The notes: generated by a model not told the origin, from the letters alone. A stretch of DNA of 64,000 bases from Flavobacterium oncorhynchi (GCF_002217355.1 NZ_MUHA01000030.1:1-64000), one strand, 5' to 3'. Positions 1 to 8,227 are shown, counted from the first letter of the stretch. Numbers and translations are program-made.

Positions 1-152
1 CACCTATTCTACTCAAGTGACATGAGTTAATCAAACTGATATATCAAAATTCATCAAAAAGAGAGATTTTTCTGTTATACAATTTTATGAATTACTTTCA
101 TAATTAAGGTTAAAGACCTAATTGCCTAATTTGTAAAGTTTTATTAAAAAAA

Positions 153-180
153 AACTCCCAATTCTTTAAAATTGGGAGTT
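153..180 (-). terminator. Hairpin terminator after the amidohydrolase gene
   Basis: An 11-bp perfect stem (153-163 with 170-180, AACTCCCAATT and its complement) has a short loop. In the minus-strand reading direction it is followed by a long T-run (A-run on the plus strand at 147-154). It lies 36 bases after the stop of the amidohydrolase gene. I see nothing recognisable in bases 1-150. Confidence 0.8.
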
Positions 181-215
181 CTAAATTTTTGTTTAGAAAT
201 AATATCCATCGAAAC

Positions 216-1580
216 TTAGCCTTTCAAAAACTCAGTTCCGCCATAAATCATTTTACCTTTATAAAATACACCTTCTCTTTTAGGCAAACGAGCTACAGCT
301 TCGGCAGAGCAGCTTGCTTTTACAAGAATAAAATTAGCATCATTATTTTCTGCAGGCCAAACGCGAGTTCCAGAATCGTTTAAAGGCAATACTTCATCAG
401 TTGTTGCAATATGAAGCGCACGACTTAAGCCAAACTCGTCTGTCCAGCCATATAATTGAGCGCATAATTTTGCCTTTTCAAGCATATCGCAAGTTCCGAA
501 AGGCTGCCAATGATCAACAATACTATCCGTTCCAGTCATTAATTTTACACCGTATTTTTTCAAAGTCGGAATTGGCATAATCGTTCTCCCAATCGGAATT
601 GTTGACACTACTCCTATTCCAAGATTACCCATTTGTTCTGCTATTTTTTCAAGATCTTTTGGATCCATTCTTGCAAGCGCAAAACCATGACTAATGTATG
701 TTTTTCCTTGTAACTGCTTGTTTTCCTCAGTTTTCTTTATAATATATTCAATCGCTGCTTGACCAGACGGCGGTGATTCATGCAGATGGATGTCTATTCC
801 TTTATTCGTATCAATTGCAATTTGAAACATAGCATCAAGCGATTTTTCCATATTACCATCAACATTTGTAGGATCAAGACCTCCAATAAAATCAACTCCC
901 ATTGCAGCAGCTTCTCTTAATAAAGGCTCTGATTTCGAGTACAAAATTCCATGCTGTGGAAAAGCAACAATTTCCCAGCCAAAACTATCTTTGTTATTAT
1001 CCAAAGCCGCCAGCAAATGCTCCAAACTTTTTAATCCGCTTACAGGATCAATGTTACATTGACAACGTGCAAAAAAACTTCCTTGACTTTGCATTAGTTT
1101 AATCGCCTCTTCGGCTTTACGCTGAGAGTCTGGCAGTAATTGCGGAATTATCTTTTGCTCGAGCGTTATCATGTCTTTTACTGTATACCCTTTTCTTGGT
1201 GCAGCATTCCATGTTCCGCCGTAGTATGTTTTATCAATATGAATGTGCATATCTCGTAACCCTGGAAGCATAAGCATACCTTTAGCATCAACATTTTTAA
1301 GCTTTAAAGCAGGTTTATCTAAAGTGATGCTTTTAATCTTTCCATTAGCAATATGCAAATTATACAAACCCGTTTTAGTCGAAATAACTTCGTTTTTTTC
1401 GTTGTAATTAAAACCTTCTTCCAGACGTACATTAGTCAATAGGTAATCTCCTGAAACTTTTTCTTTACTTTCTTCAGGCAGCGATGCCGCATTTCCAGCA
1501 ATTCCAGAGAATAAAGCAGCTCCAGTTGCAGCAGCTCCTAATCCTAAGAATTTTTTCCTGCTGATTATATTATCTTCCAT
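216..1580 (-). CDS. Exported amidohydrolase, cytosine-deaminase-like
   Basis: A 454-residue metal-dependent hydrolase of the amidohydrolase superfamily, closest in pattern to CodA-type deaminases. Metal ligands are visible in order: HIH (H112, H114), H265 with E268 in DIHLHE, H298 in the SHGF segment and D352 in GTDS. The GTDSIVDHW segment followed by PFGT matches the CodA layout around its catalytic Asp. The first 32 residues look like a Tat-type signal (SRKKF followed by an Ala/Gly-rich hydrophobic stretch), with RK instead of the usual RR pair, so the enzyme probably works in the periplasm. The substrate cannot be read from sequence; a cyclic amidine or amide is likely. It lies downstream of an AraC gene on the same strand. 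Confidence 0.85.
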   Translation of the reverse strand: MEDNIISRKKFLGLGAAATGAALFSGIAGNAASLPEESKEKVSGDYLLTNVRLEEGFNYNEKNEVISTKTGLYNLHIANGKIKSITLDKPALKLKNVDAKGMLMLPGLRDMHIHIDKTYYGGTWNAAPRKGYTVKDMITLEQKIIPQLLPDSQRKAEEAIKLMQSQGSFFARCQCNIDPVSGLKSLEHLLAALDNNKDSFGWEIVAFPQHGILYSKSEPLLREAAAMGVDFIGGLDPTNVDGNMEKSLDAMFQIAIDTNKGIDIHLHESPPSGQAAIEYIIKKTEENKQLQGKTYISHGFALARMDPKDLEKIAEQMGNLGIGVVSTIPIGRTIMPIPTLKKYGVKLMTGTDSIVDHWQPFGTCDMLEKAKLCAQLYGWTDEFGLSRALHIATTDEVLPLNDSGTRVWPAENNDANFILVKASCSAEAVARLPKREGVFYKGKMIYGGTEFLKG

Positions 1581-1613
1581 AAGTTATGATTTGTTTTTTA
1601 TTTCGATTTTAGA

Positions 1614-1640
1614 ATATACTCTAAAATTGCTAGAGTATAT
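1614..1640. promoter_or_regulatory. Perfect inverted repeat upstream of the amidohydrolase
   Basis: Ten-base arms (ATATACTCTA at 1614-1623, its complement at 1631-1640) are separated by 7 nt. The repeat sits between the AraC regulator (stop at 1685) and the amidohydrolase start (1580). No T-run follows on the minus strand, so it does not look like a terminator. Its place 34-60 bases upstream of the start fits an operator, perhaps for the adjacent AraC protein, but that is inference. Confidence 0.4.
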
Positions 1641-1684
1641 GAATATGCAAAAATCGTTTAGAAATTAAAACAGCAACTGTAATA

Positions 1685-2557
1685 TTACGGATAAGGATGG
1701 TAAAAATTATAACTTTCTTTAAAATCGCCTGGCGTTTTTCCTGTGTATTTTTTAAAAACTTTACTAAAATAACCATTGTCATTAAAGCCAAGTTGATACG
1801 CGATTTCTTTGATAGATAAATCTGTACTCGTAAGTAAACGTTTTGCTTCAAGAATTGTTCGCTCTTTTATAATATCTCCCGCTGGAGATTTTAAGTATCT
1901 CTGAGAAAGTATGTTGAGATAATTGGGAGTAATATTTAACTTATCGGCATAAAAGTTAACCGAGAATTCTTCATTGAAATGATTGTCTATCAAAGAATTG
2001 AATTTTTTAATCATTTTTTCTGGCTTAGTCGAAGAATCGTGCTGCGGAAATTGAATTAAATAATCCTTTTGTAATACTTTAAGTAATAAATGCAGTCGAA
2101 GCAATACAATTTCTTTCGTGCTTAAATCATTATCAGGCAAAATTAGTTCAATTTCATTCAAATGATTTTTTAAACCTTCAAACTGTTCCTGGGTTACAGA
2201 AAGACAGGAAGGTACATTTTGTTCAAAAAAAGGAAACGCTGACAAATTAGAAAATGCGTTAACAATTTCTGGCGAAAGCATAAGCTGAAAGCCAATTGTA
2301 TCAACGTTTAACAGCCAATTGTGAACTTGTCCCTGCCTCACAAAATACACTTGATAATCATTGACTGCATATTGTGTAAAATCGACATTGTGCATTCCTG
2401 ATCCTTTTTCAACAAAAAATACAAGGTGAAAATCGTGTTTATGCGGTTGTTCAAATGCATTTCGTCCTTTTACACTATGACGAAACAAAGTAATACCTAA
2501 AGTTTCTTCTCCAAGTATATTGCCAACAGATAAAACGGGAATTGGATGTTTTGTCAA
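1685..2557 (-). CDS. AraC-family transcriptional regulator
   Basis: A 290-residue regulator. The N-terminal part (about residues 20-120) looks like an AraC cupin sensor domain, with HKHDFH and GDYQ-like turns (QVYFVRQGQVHNW). The C-terminal 100 residues hold the paired helix-turn-helix of AraC/XylS: LNITPNYLNILSQRY and the second helix unit SIKEIAYQLGFNDNGYFSKV followed by TGKTPGDFK. It lies about 100 bp upstream of the amidohydrolase on the same strand and downstream of two small cupin genes, so it may control one of these. The ligand is unknown. Confidence 0.9.
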   Translation of the reverse strand: MTKHPIPVLSVGNILGEETLGITLFRHSVKGRNAFEQPHKHDFHLVFFVEKGSGMHNVDFTQYAVNDYQVYFVRQGQVHNWLLNVDTIGFQLMLSPEIVNAFSNLSAFPFFEQNVPSCLSVTQEQFEGLKNHLNEIELILPDNDLSTKEIVLLRLHLLLKVLQKDYLIQFPQHDSSTKPEKMIKKFNSLIDNHFNEEFSVNFYADKLNITPNYLNILSQRYLKSPAGDIIKERTILEAKRLLTSTDLSIKEIAYQLGFNDNGYFSKVFKKYTGKTPGDFKESYNFYHPYP

Positions 2558-2646
2558 AGGATAATGCAGTTAGTAATAGATTTTCAAAAATATAGAATTT
2601 AAGGATATAAAAACTATTTTGAGCCCTAGTTTCTTCGTTAAATAAA

Positions 2647-2678
2647 AAAGAGTTCACATCAATAAGACAGAACTCTTT
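2647..2678 (-). terminator. Hairpin terminator after the cupin pair
   Basis: A 9-bp stem (2647-2655 with 2670-2678, AAAGAGTTC and its complement) with an A-rich run on the low-coordinate side gives a stem plus U-run in the minus-strand transcript. It lies between the second cupin gene (ends at 2724) and the AraC gene (starts at 2557), separating the two transcription units. Confidence 0.7.
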
Positions 2679-2723
2679 CATTATTTACAATACTATAAAA
2701 TTATAGTATTAATGTTATGTATT

Positions 2724-3137
2724 TTAAATATTATAATTTGAAGTTCCATAATATTCTTCATCATTAACACTTTCCAGCCAAACTCCTGTACCTTTATCAA
2801 TTTCGGTAATAATGGCGATATAAGAAAATTTACTTAAAGGCGTCGCGCCGTACCAATGTTCTACTCCTGGTAAAATTGTGACTACTTCATCTTTATGAAG
2901 CGTTCTTATTTCACCTCCCTTTTCTTGGTAAAAGCCTGCTCCATTTGTTGCGATAAGCAAATGTAAACTTGCGTTGCTGTGCCATTTACTTCTTGCGCAA
3001 GGTTCAAAAGTTACTTCTTTAATAATGGTATTTTTAGGATGAATTTCGCTTGTTTGTTTTTTATAAGATACTTCGCCCGTCATATACGTATTCGGTACTT
3101 TTCCTTCTTCAATTACAGCTGTATAATTTGTTGACAT
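2724..3137 (-). CDS. Small cupin protein with altered metal site
   Basis: A 137-residue single-domain cupin, clearly a paralogue of the gene just upstream (gap 23 bp). Shared frame: WH, a GxGFYQE turn, a DEVV/GDVV turn, P-V-(E/K)-HW and the C-terminal VxDEEY. The metal-site residues differ. The first motif reads H53-S-N55 with H59 where the sister has H58-T-H60 with Q64, and the last motif reads HWY rather than HWH. Such small cupins are often annotated with carboxymuconolactone decarboxylases, but the reaction is not known here. The copy may bind metal differently or have lost activity. Confidence 0.8.
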   Translation of the reverse strand: MSTNYTAVIEEGKVPNTYMTGEVSYKKQTSEIHPKNTIIKEVTFEPCARSKWHSNASLHLLIATNGAGFYQEKGGEIRTLHKDEVVTILPGVEHWYGATPLSKFSYIAIITEIDKGTGVWLESVNDEEYYGTSNYNI

Positions 3138-3160
3138 AAGTTATTTTTTGAGATTAATTT

Positions 3161-3577
3161 TTATTTAAAACTATTGTATTCTTCATCAGTTACAGGTTCA
3201 AGCCAGTCTACAATTCCTGATTTAGTATTAGTACTGATGGCGATATGTGTAAATTCGCTGTTTGGTGATGCGCCGTGCCAATGTTTTACTTCTGGCTGAA
3301 TATTCACTACATCACCCGCCTGAAGCAGCTGAATAGGTTTTCCCGCTTCTTGATAGTATCCAGTTCCCTGTGTTACAATTAAAATTTGTCCGCCTGGATG
3401 TGTGTGCCAGTTATTTCGTGCACCAGCCTCAAACACTACATTTCCAACAGCTGTATTTAAAACTGGATCGTTTGGAACCAACATTTTTACCCAAGCTTTT
3501 CCTGTAAAATAATCGGCAGAGGCTAAGTCTCCTTTTGGAAAAATACTTGTATTAAATTCATTTTCTGATGCTTTCAT
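3161..3577 (-). CDS. Small cupin protein with intact metal site
   Basis: A 138-residue cupin with a full set of likely ligands: H58 and H60 (WHTHPGGQ), Q64, and H99/H101 (KHWHGAS). The G-TGYYQEAG and AGDVVNI turns are typical of the cupin_2 fold. It precedes its degenerate paralogue by 23 bp and follows an AraC regulator (3767-4636) on the same strand across a 189-bp gap, suggesting an AraC-controlled cupin pair. No signal peptide is visible, so it is probably cytoplasmic. The substrate is unknown. Confidence 0.85.
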   Translation of the reverse strand: MKASENEFNTSIFPKGDLASADYFTGKAWVKMLVPNDPVLNTAVGNVVFEAGARNNWHTHPGGQILIVTQGTGYYQEAGKPIQLLQAGDVVNIQPEVKHWHGASPNSEFTHIAISTNTKSGIVDWLEPVTDEEYNSFK

Positions 3578-3766
3578 AATTTTCTTATTTGGAATTATCA
3601 GAATCAGAAAACTAAATCGAGAAAGCTAGAGTGCGCTTTATGAAGTATTATTTAGTCTATTAAAAACTGATAAAAGATTAATACTATAATTTCAAGGCAA
3701 AAGTAGTTCAAGCCGGCTTTTGCAAAATAACAATATTCAAACAAAAAATTAAGAAATTGAAACAAT

Positions 3767-4636
3767 TTATACTCTCAATGATTTTGGAACCGTTCCCGTA
3801 AGTCTTTTAAAATAATTATTAAAATAACTCGGATATTCGAATCCAAGCGAATAACCAATATCCGAAATGCTCCAGTCTGTATGCTGTAATAACGCTTTTG
3901 CTTCGCCAATAATACGCTCTGTAATATGAGCCGTAGTTGGCTTACCTGTGACTTCTTTTACAGAACGATTTAAATGATTTACGTGCACAGCAAGACTTTG
4001 TGCGTAATCCTGAGGTGTTTTTAAAATCAGCGGTTCGTTTTTAGTCTCTATAGGAAATTGTCTTTCCAGCAGTTCTAAAAACAAAGAGGTAATTCTTGAA
4101 GATGCATTTTTATGTTTGAAGAAGTTTTCTGAAGGCTGCATTTTCATCGATTCGTGAATTATCAAATTGACGTAGCTGCGTATTAAATCATCTTTAAAAA
4201 CATAATCCGTTTCATATTCTTTGATCATTTTTTGAAACAAAGAGTCGATAAAAATCTTCTGCTCAGCATTTAATGAAAATATTGGTGTTCCTCCTATTTT
4301 AAACAAAGGAGATTCGTGAAGTGTTTCCGAACGGTCTTTCGATTTTAGAAACTCTTCTGTAAAAACACAGGCGTAACCTTCGTAACCTTCGGAGATAGTT
4401 TCCCACGAATACGGAATAATTGGATTACCAAAAAACAAAATAGTTCCATCAGTCTCTATTCCGCGGTCAGCATATTGTATGATACTTTTACTGGTATTGA
4501 TACAAATTTTATAAAAATCCCTGCGGCTGTAAACTGGAATTTTACTTTGATCTCCATTTATTTGATATACTTTAAAACCTTTAAGTTTTAAATCTGAAGT
4601 AAAATCGCAACTCTGAGTTTCTGTTTGATTATTCAT
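3767..4636 (-). CDS. AraC-family transcriptional regulator
   Basis: A 289-residue AraC/XylS regulator. The C-terminal HTH region is clear: QSLAVHVNHLNRSVKEVTGK is the first HTH, and SISDIGYSLGFEYPSYFNNYF with RLTGTVPKS is the second. The N-terminal 170 residues resemble the sensor part of Bacteroidota AraC proteins that precede oxidoreductase or cupin genes. It is transcribed toward the cupin pair and away from the ChrB-AraC unit, with a 263-bp divergent intergenic region that must hold both promoters. The ligand is not recognised. Confidence 0.9.
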   Translation of the reverse strand: MNNQTETQSCDFTSDLKLKGFKVYQINGDQSKIPVYSRRDFYKICINTSKSIIQYADRGIETDGTILFFGNPIIPYSWETISEGYEGYACVFTEEFLKSKDRSETLHESPLFKIGGTPIFSLNAEQKIFIDSLFQKMIKEYETDYVFKDDLIRSYVNLIIHESMKMQPSENFFKHKNASSRITSLFLELLERQFPIETKNEPLILKTPQDYAQSLAVHVNHLNRSVKEVTGKPTTAHITERIIGEAKALLQHTDWSISDIGYSLGFEYPSYFNNYFKRLTGTVPKSLRV

Positions 4637-4899
4637 TTTGCAAAGTTATGAAAATCAAATATATTTTTCAGCTGTTTTTCTTTGGACAAATCTTACTTAG
4701 AAATTTTCAAAGGCTTTTTTTTAAAAATAAACTGTGCTGAAAACAGAGTAAGGTTTGTGTCATTAAATTATATGTAAGCACTTCTTTATATGGCATGAAA
4801 ATGGTTATTAAAAATTTAGAATCATTCTATTGGCTATACTTCATAAAATGATTTTGATTTGATGTAATTTTATATAAAAAATAAAAAAACAAAGATTAT

Positions 4900-5283
4900 A
4901 TGAGTGTTATTAAAGATGAAAAAAAGCTTCTTAATGCCATTAAACGGATCGATGAAAAAATCGATAAGAATAATGACCAAAAGATACTTGCCTTTTTTGA
5001 ATCTCTTGGATTAACTGAAAGAGAGGACGTTCCCAAAAATTTTCTAGATTGGGACACGATTCTTATTGTTGTACCTGATCGCCACATTTCGCATGAATTA
5101 AAATATTATAAATTCTCTATATCAAGACTTTTTTTTGTTACAAATCCATATGCAGACCAAATTCATATTTATGATTTTGACGAATGGAAAAGTGTTACCC
5201 GAAACAAAACACAATTCCAAATTAGAGAAATGATGAAAACAAGTTTTGGCGGAGTTAAAAAATCCGCAGCAGATAACGACTAG
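4900..5283 (+). CDS. Hypothetical protein, first gene of the ChrB-AraC unit
   Basis: A 127-residue protein I do not recognise. It begins with a charged helical segment (about residues 5-35, Lys/Asp-rich), then a mixed alpha/beta part with TILIVVPD and SRLFFVTNPYADQIHIYD strands, and ends polar. There is no signal peptide or membrane segment, so it is probably cytoplasmic. The stop lies 20 bp before the ChrB-AraC fusion gene, so the two are very likely co-transcribed and may act together. The sequence does not show a function. Confidence 0.7.
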   Translation: MSVIKDEKKLLNAIKRIDEKIDKNNDQKILAFFESLGLTEREDVPKNFLDWDTILIVVPDRHISHELKYYKFSISRLFFVTNPYADQIHIYDFDEWKSVTRNKTQFQIREMMKTSFGGVKKSAADND

Positions 5284-5303
5284 TTTTAATTCTCTGAAAA
5301 GTA

Positions 5304-6170
5304 ATGAAATGGATCACTCGTGAAAGACCAAAAATTGACAGGATAGCCAGTCCGTGGCTGATCAAAAAATTTGTTGACAGTGATGCCGAATTTATTTATG
5401 TGCCTTTTGATGAAGTTTTAGAAAAAGCAAAAGAATTAGATGCAATTCCTTTTGATATTCCCGAAGTAGAATTTACCCATTATAATGAAGAATGCACTTT
5501 TGATTATATTATAAAAAAATATAAAATTGTTGATCCTGCGGTTTTAATCATGGCAAAAATTGTTCGCGGCGCCGATACTGACCGCCACGATCTTGCAAAA
5601 GAAGCTGCGGGACTTTGGGCAATTTCTGCCGGGCTTTCTCATAACATTACTAACGATGCCGAATTATTAGAAACAGGACTAAAGCTTTATGATGCGCTTT
5701 ACAGCTGGGCAAAACATTTATACAAACAAAATCATCTTCAAAATAGTCCATTTGAAAATCTGCTTCATGAAGTATATAAAAAGTTTTTAATCGAGAAAAA
5801 AACAAATCAAAAAACACCTTTATGGGTTAAAGATTTAAAAAACATAATTCAAGATCAAATCGATGCACAATTTACTTTTGATCTAAAGAAAATTTCAAAT
5901 GATTTAGAGCTTAATCCTTCCTACTTATCAAGAGAATTTTCTAAGTATTTTGAAGATTTAAACTTTGGAGAATATGTCCGAAAGCTTAGAATTGAGAAAG
6001 CTATAAACCTTATTGAGTGTTCAACTTATACTTTAACTGAAATAGCCTATATGACCGGATTTTCAGATCAAAGTCACTTTACTAGAATATTTAAACTGCA
6101 AACAGGTAAAAATCCGTCGTCGTATCGTAAAAACGCACTTAAAAGTAATTCAAATACAAAAGGTAAATAG
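5304..6170 (+). CDS. ChrB-like domain fused to AraC DNA-binding domain
   Basis: A 288-residue protein with two parts. Residues 2-140 match the C-terminal domain family of the chromate-resistance protein ChrB (KWITRERPKIDRIASPWLI, FTHYNEECTFD, KIVRGADTDRHD, AGLWAISAGLSHN, YDALYSWAKHL). Residues about 190-277 form an AraC-type double HTH (LELNPSYLSREFSKYF; TLTEIAYMTGFSDQSHFTRI; TGKNPSSYRK). In classical ChrB the segment reads IACPWL; here the Cys is Ser16, while C64 and H59 are kept. The protein is probably a one-component regulator that senses an oxyanion, metal or redox signal. No chrA transporter gene is present in the window. It follows the 127-residue gene by 20 bp and precedes a small envelope protein by 61 bp. 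Confidence 0.85.
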   Translation: MKWITRERPKIDRIASPWLIKKFVDSDAEFIYVPFDEVLEKAKELDAIPFDIPEVEFTHYNEECTFDYIIKKYKIVDPAVLIMAKIVRGADTDRHDLAKEAAGLWAISAGLSHNITNDAELLETGLKLYDALYSWAKHLYKQNHLQNSPFENLLHEVYKKFLIEKKTNQKTPLWVKDLKNIIQDQIDAQFTFDLKKISNDLELNPSYLSREFSKYFEDLNFGEYVRKLRIEKAINLIECSTYTLTEIAYMTGFSDQSHFTRIFKLQTGKNPSSYRKNALKSNSNTKGK

Positions 6171-6231
6171 TGTACTATTTATAAAATTGCATTGTCTATA
6201 GTTTTGTTTTTTTTTAATAAACAAAACTAAT

Positions 6232-6732
6232 ATGATTTCATTCAAACACCTTTTTCCTGCTATTTTGTTTTCTTTAAATTTCAATGCGTTCTCGCAAACT
6301 GTTTATCCAAAAATTACGGGTTATTTTGGAATTCTTCATCCTATCGTGACTTTTAGCGATGAACAAACTAGTGTAAATTTTAGAGATTATTATGCTGTTG
6401 GTTTTCCTACCGGGATTAATATTTGGAAAAATCAAAAAATAGGATTTTCATTTGAAGTTGTTCCTAATATAAAAGTACAAGGAAACAGCGATAAAGTAAC
6501 TAATTTATTGTTTCATCCCGGTGTTTTGGTTGCCTTAGGACATGGTTATACTTTTGCAGGAAGAGCCGCTTTTGAAAGCAGCGGCAGATACGGCATAACT
6601 CCTGTAATAAATAAAACCATCATAAAAAGTGACAATTGCAGTTATTTTGCGGCTGTTCCGCTGCCCGTTCGTTTTGGCAATAATCATCCCGCTTCTTTTA
6701 CGATTGGTTTTCAATTTGGAATTGCTTTTTAA
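6232..6732 (+). CDS. Small outer-membrane-like protein
   Basis: A 166-residue protein with an N-terminal signal peptide ending near NAFSQ (about residue 22). The rest has alternating aromatic and glycine-rich strands (KITGYFGILHPIVTF, GFPTGINIW, ASFTIGFQFGIAF) and ends in Phe, as outer-membrane beta-barrels do. At 166 residues it would make a barrel of about eight strands. It is the last gene of the 4900-6732 unit, 61 bp after the ChrB-AraC fusion, and could be its target. No specific family is recognised. Confidence 0.65.
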   Translation: MISFKHLFPAILFSLNFNAFSQTVYPKITGYFGILHPIVTFSDEQTSVNFRDYYAVGFPTGINIWKNQKIGFSFEVVPNIKVQGNSDKVTNLLFHPGVLVALGHGYTFAGRAAFESSGRYGITPVINKTIIKSDNCSYFAAVPLPVRFGNNHPASFTIGFQFGIAF

Positions 6733-6778
6733 AATCTCTTAAAAAATAAGTTGAAATAAATTTATCTTTTTTTTTGAC

Positions 6779-7264
6779 TCATCTAATTTCAAAAACTCTA
6801 ATAAACTTTTTCTCTAATTTTTTTCTCTTTCTTTCTTCTTTCCATCTTGAATAGAATATAACAATAAGGAGAAACAAACTCACAATTGTAGTTGCCCGCC
6901 TGAGGCCTCTGCCAATGAAAAGAAAAAATATATTAATAAATATTAGAAAAACTACTGGAGAATATTGTGTCCAAAGCAATTGAAATTTGCTGTTTTCTTC
7001 AACAACATAATTTACATTAACCCTATTATTAATGTTTTTATAATTTCCTCTCACAATAAAAATTGTTGGAGATGCAGCTGAATTTATTGTTAACCGAAAA
7101 CTGGTGTCATCAAAAAGTCCGTAAAAAGGTTTTACTCCACCAAATATGGGAAACAGTCTAAAACGGCTTAAATTCACTTTTAAAGAGCCAATTTCGGTGC
7201 TATTCTGCAATCTTGTACGAAAGTCTGATAAAGAAAGGTTTGATTCCATTTTATGAAGTATCAT
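6779..7264 (-). CDS. Hypothetical membrane protein, TlpA partner
   Basis: A 161-residue protein starting inside the stop codon of the upstream thioredoxin gene (ATGA overlap at 7261-7264), so translation is probably coupled. The N-terminal 100 residues are polar with beta-like segments (SLKVNLSRFRLFPIF, SFRLTINSAASPTIFIVRGNY). Two hydrophobic segments follow (about residues 101-116 and 124-139), ending in a very basic tail (RWKEERKRKKLEKKF). I do not recognise the family. The tight coupling suggests it works with the TlpA-like protein, perhaps in the cytoplasmic membrane. Confidence 0.7.
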   Translation of the reverse strand: MILHKMESNLSLSDFRTRLQNSTEIGSLKVNLSRFRLFPIFGGVKPFYGLFDDTSFRLTINSAASPTIFIVRGNYKNINNRVNVNYVVEENSKFQLLWTQYSPVVFLIFINIFFLFIGRGLRRATTIVSLFLLIVIFYSRWKEERKRKKLEKKFIRVFEIR

Positions 7265-7752
7265 GGCGCTAACAAACTTTTAATTTTATTTTCCAGAGCC
7301 TGTCCGTGAATGTTTTTTGCTAGAATAATTCCGTTTTTATCCACTAAAAAGTTTAACGGAACAGATTGAAGCATATAATCGCCAACAACTGGAGACTGCC
7401 AGTATTTTAAATCGCTCACATTTACCCAAGGTAGTTTTCCTTTTGTTATGGCTGTCTGCCAAAGCGTTTTTTTAGTATCCATAGAAACACTGTAAATTGA
7501 TAATTTGTCAGGATATGTATTGTATAATTTTAGCAGTAAAGGTTGTTCTTTTATACAAGGCCCACACCAAGATGCCCAAAAATTGACTAAGACTAGAGAA
7601 CCTCTTAAAGAAGAAAGTACCACTAGATTGCCTTTTAAATCTGGAAGATCAATTTCGGGAGCAATGTCGCCAACATCAGTGCCAACAACTTGTGCTCTTG
7701 AACCCGTTATTATGCAAAATAGAAATATGGAAACGAGTAAAGTTTTTTTCAT
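7261..7752 (-). CDS. TlpA-family thiol-disulfide oxidoreductase
   Basis: A 163-residue exported thioredoxin-like protein. The signal peptide runs to about residue 20 (SRAQ). The active site WCGPC (C63, C66) follows LVNFWAS, and the cis-Pro region is QSVPLNFLVD. The domain covers nearly the whole mature protein, so this is a simple periplasmic, membrane-anchored or soluble reductase of the TlpA/ResA type that reduces disulfides in exported proteins. It is the first gene of a two-gene unit with the overlapping membrane protein and is divergent from the ArsR gene. A TAnnTTTG -7 box on the minus strand lies at 7795-7802, about 40 bases upstream of the start. Confidence 0.9.
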   Translation of the reverse strand: MKKTLLVSIFLFCIITGSRAQVVGTDVGDIAPEIDLPDLKGNLVVLSSLRGSLVLVNFWASWCGPCIKEQPLLLKLYNTYPDKLSIYSVSMDTKKTLWQTAITKGKLPWVNVSDLKYWQSPVVGDYMLQSVPLNFLVDKNGIILAKNIHGQALENKIKSLLAP

Positions 7753-7884
7753 AGTTGATTAAGTTTAGTAGTTTGGAGCTTTTGAAACTAAAAGCAAATA
7801 TAAATTTTCTAATTATTTTTTGATTCTTTTTATTGCACTTTCCTCTCCTCTGTCATAAAGTTTTGCTAAAAATATTTTGCTTAA

Positions 7885-7914
7885 TTGGCATATCGGGAAA
7901 AGTCGATATATTTG
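7885..7914 (+). promoter_or_regulatory. Promoter of the ArsR-OYE operon
   Basis: The -7 box TATATTTG (7907-7914) matches TAnnTTTG exactly, with a TTG at 7885-7887 at a 19-nt spacing. The ArsR start codon is at 7919, only 4 bases after the -7 box, so the transcript would be leaderless or nearly so. This also argues against the TTG start at 7877, which lies upstream of the -7 box. Confidence 0.65.
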
Positions 7915-7918
7915 CGTC

Positions 7919-8221
7919 ATGGAAAATATAGAAATATTTAAGGCACTCTCTAACAAGTCTAGATTACAAATGCTGGAATGGCTGAAGGAACCCGAAATAA
8001 ACTTTCCGGGACAGCTTGAGCATGGTGGATTTGAACACGGAGTTTGTGTGGGACAAATTCAAGCCAAAGCCGGCTTAACACAATCTACAGTATCTGAATA
8101 CTTGTCTATTTTACAACGCGCCGGATTCATCGAAGCCAAGCGTGTTGGGCAATGGACTTATTATAAACGCAACGAAGGTGCCTTTGAAGCACTTAGTAAA
8201 TTAATTCAATCTAATTTGTAA
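7919..8221 (+). CDS. ArsR-family winged-helix regulator
   Basis: A 100-residue ArsR/SmtB-type repressor. It has IFKALSNKSRLQMLEWL at the N-terminus, then the recognition helix region AGLTQSTVSEYLSILQRAGFIEAKRVGQWTYYKRNE, typical of the winged helix. I chose ATG 7919 because the upstream in-frame TTG at 7877 lies before the promoter -7 box. There is no obvious CxC metal motif of classical ArsR; a single Cys in HGVCVGQ is the only thiol. It is followed after 6 bp by an Old Yellow Enzyme gene, the common arrangement in which an ArsR protein represses a flavin oxidoreductase. Confidence 0.9.
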   Translation: MENIEIFKALSNKSRLQMLEWLKEPEINFPGQLEHGGFEHGVCVGQIQAKAGLTQSTVSEYLSILQRAGFIEAKRVGQWTYYKRNEGAFEALSKLIQSNL

Positions 8222-8227
8222 ATTACT

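Noticed and set aside
1630..1851. Open frame of 73 codons on the minus strand
   Set aside because: It lies in another frame of the AraC gene's HTH region and has no independent support.
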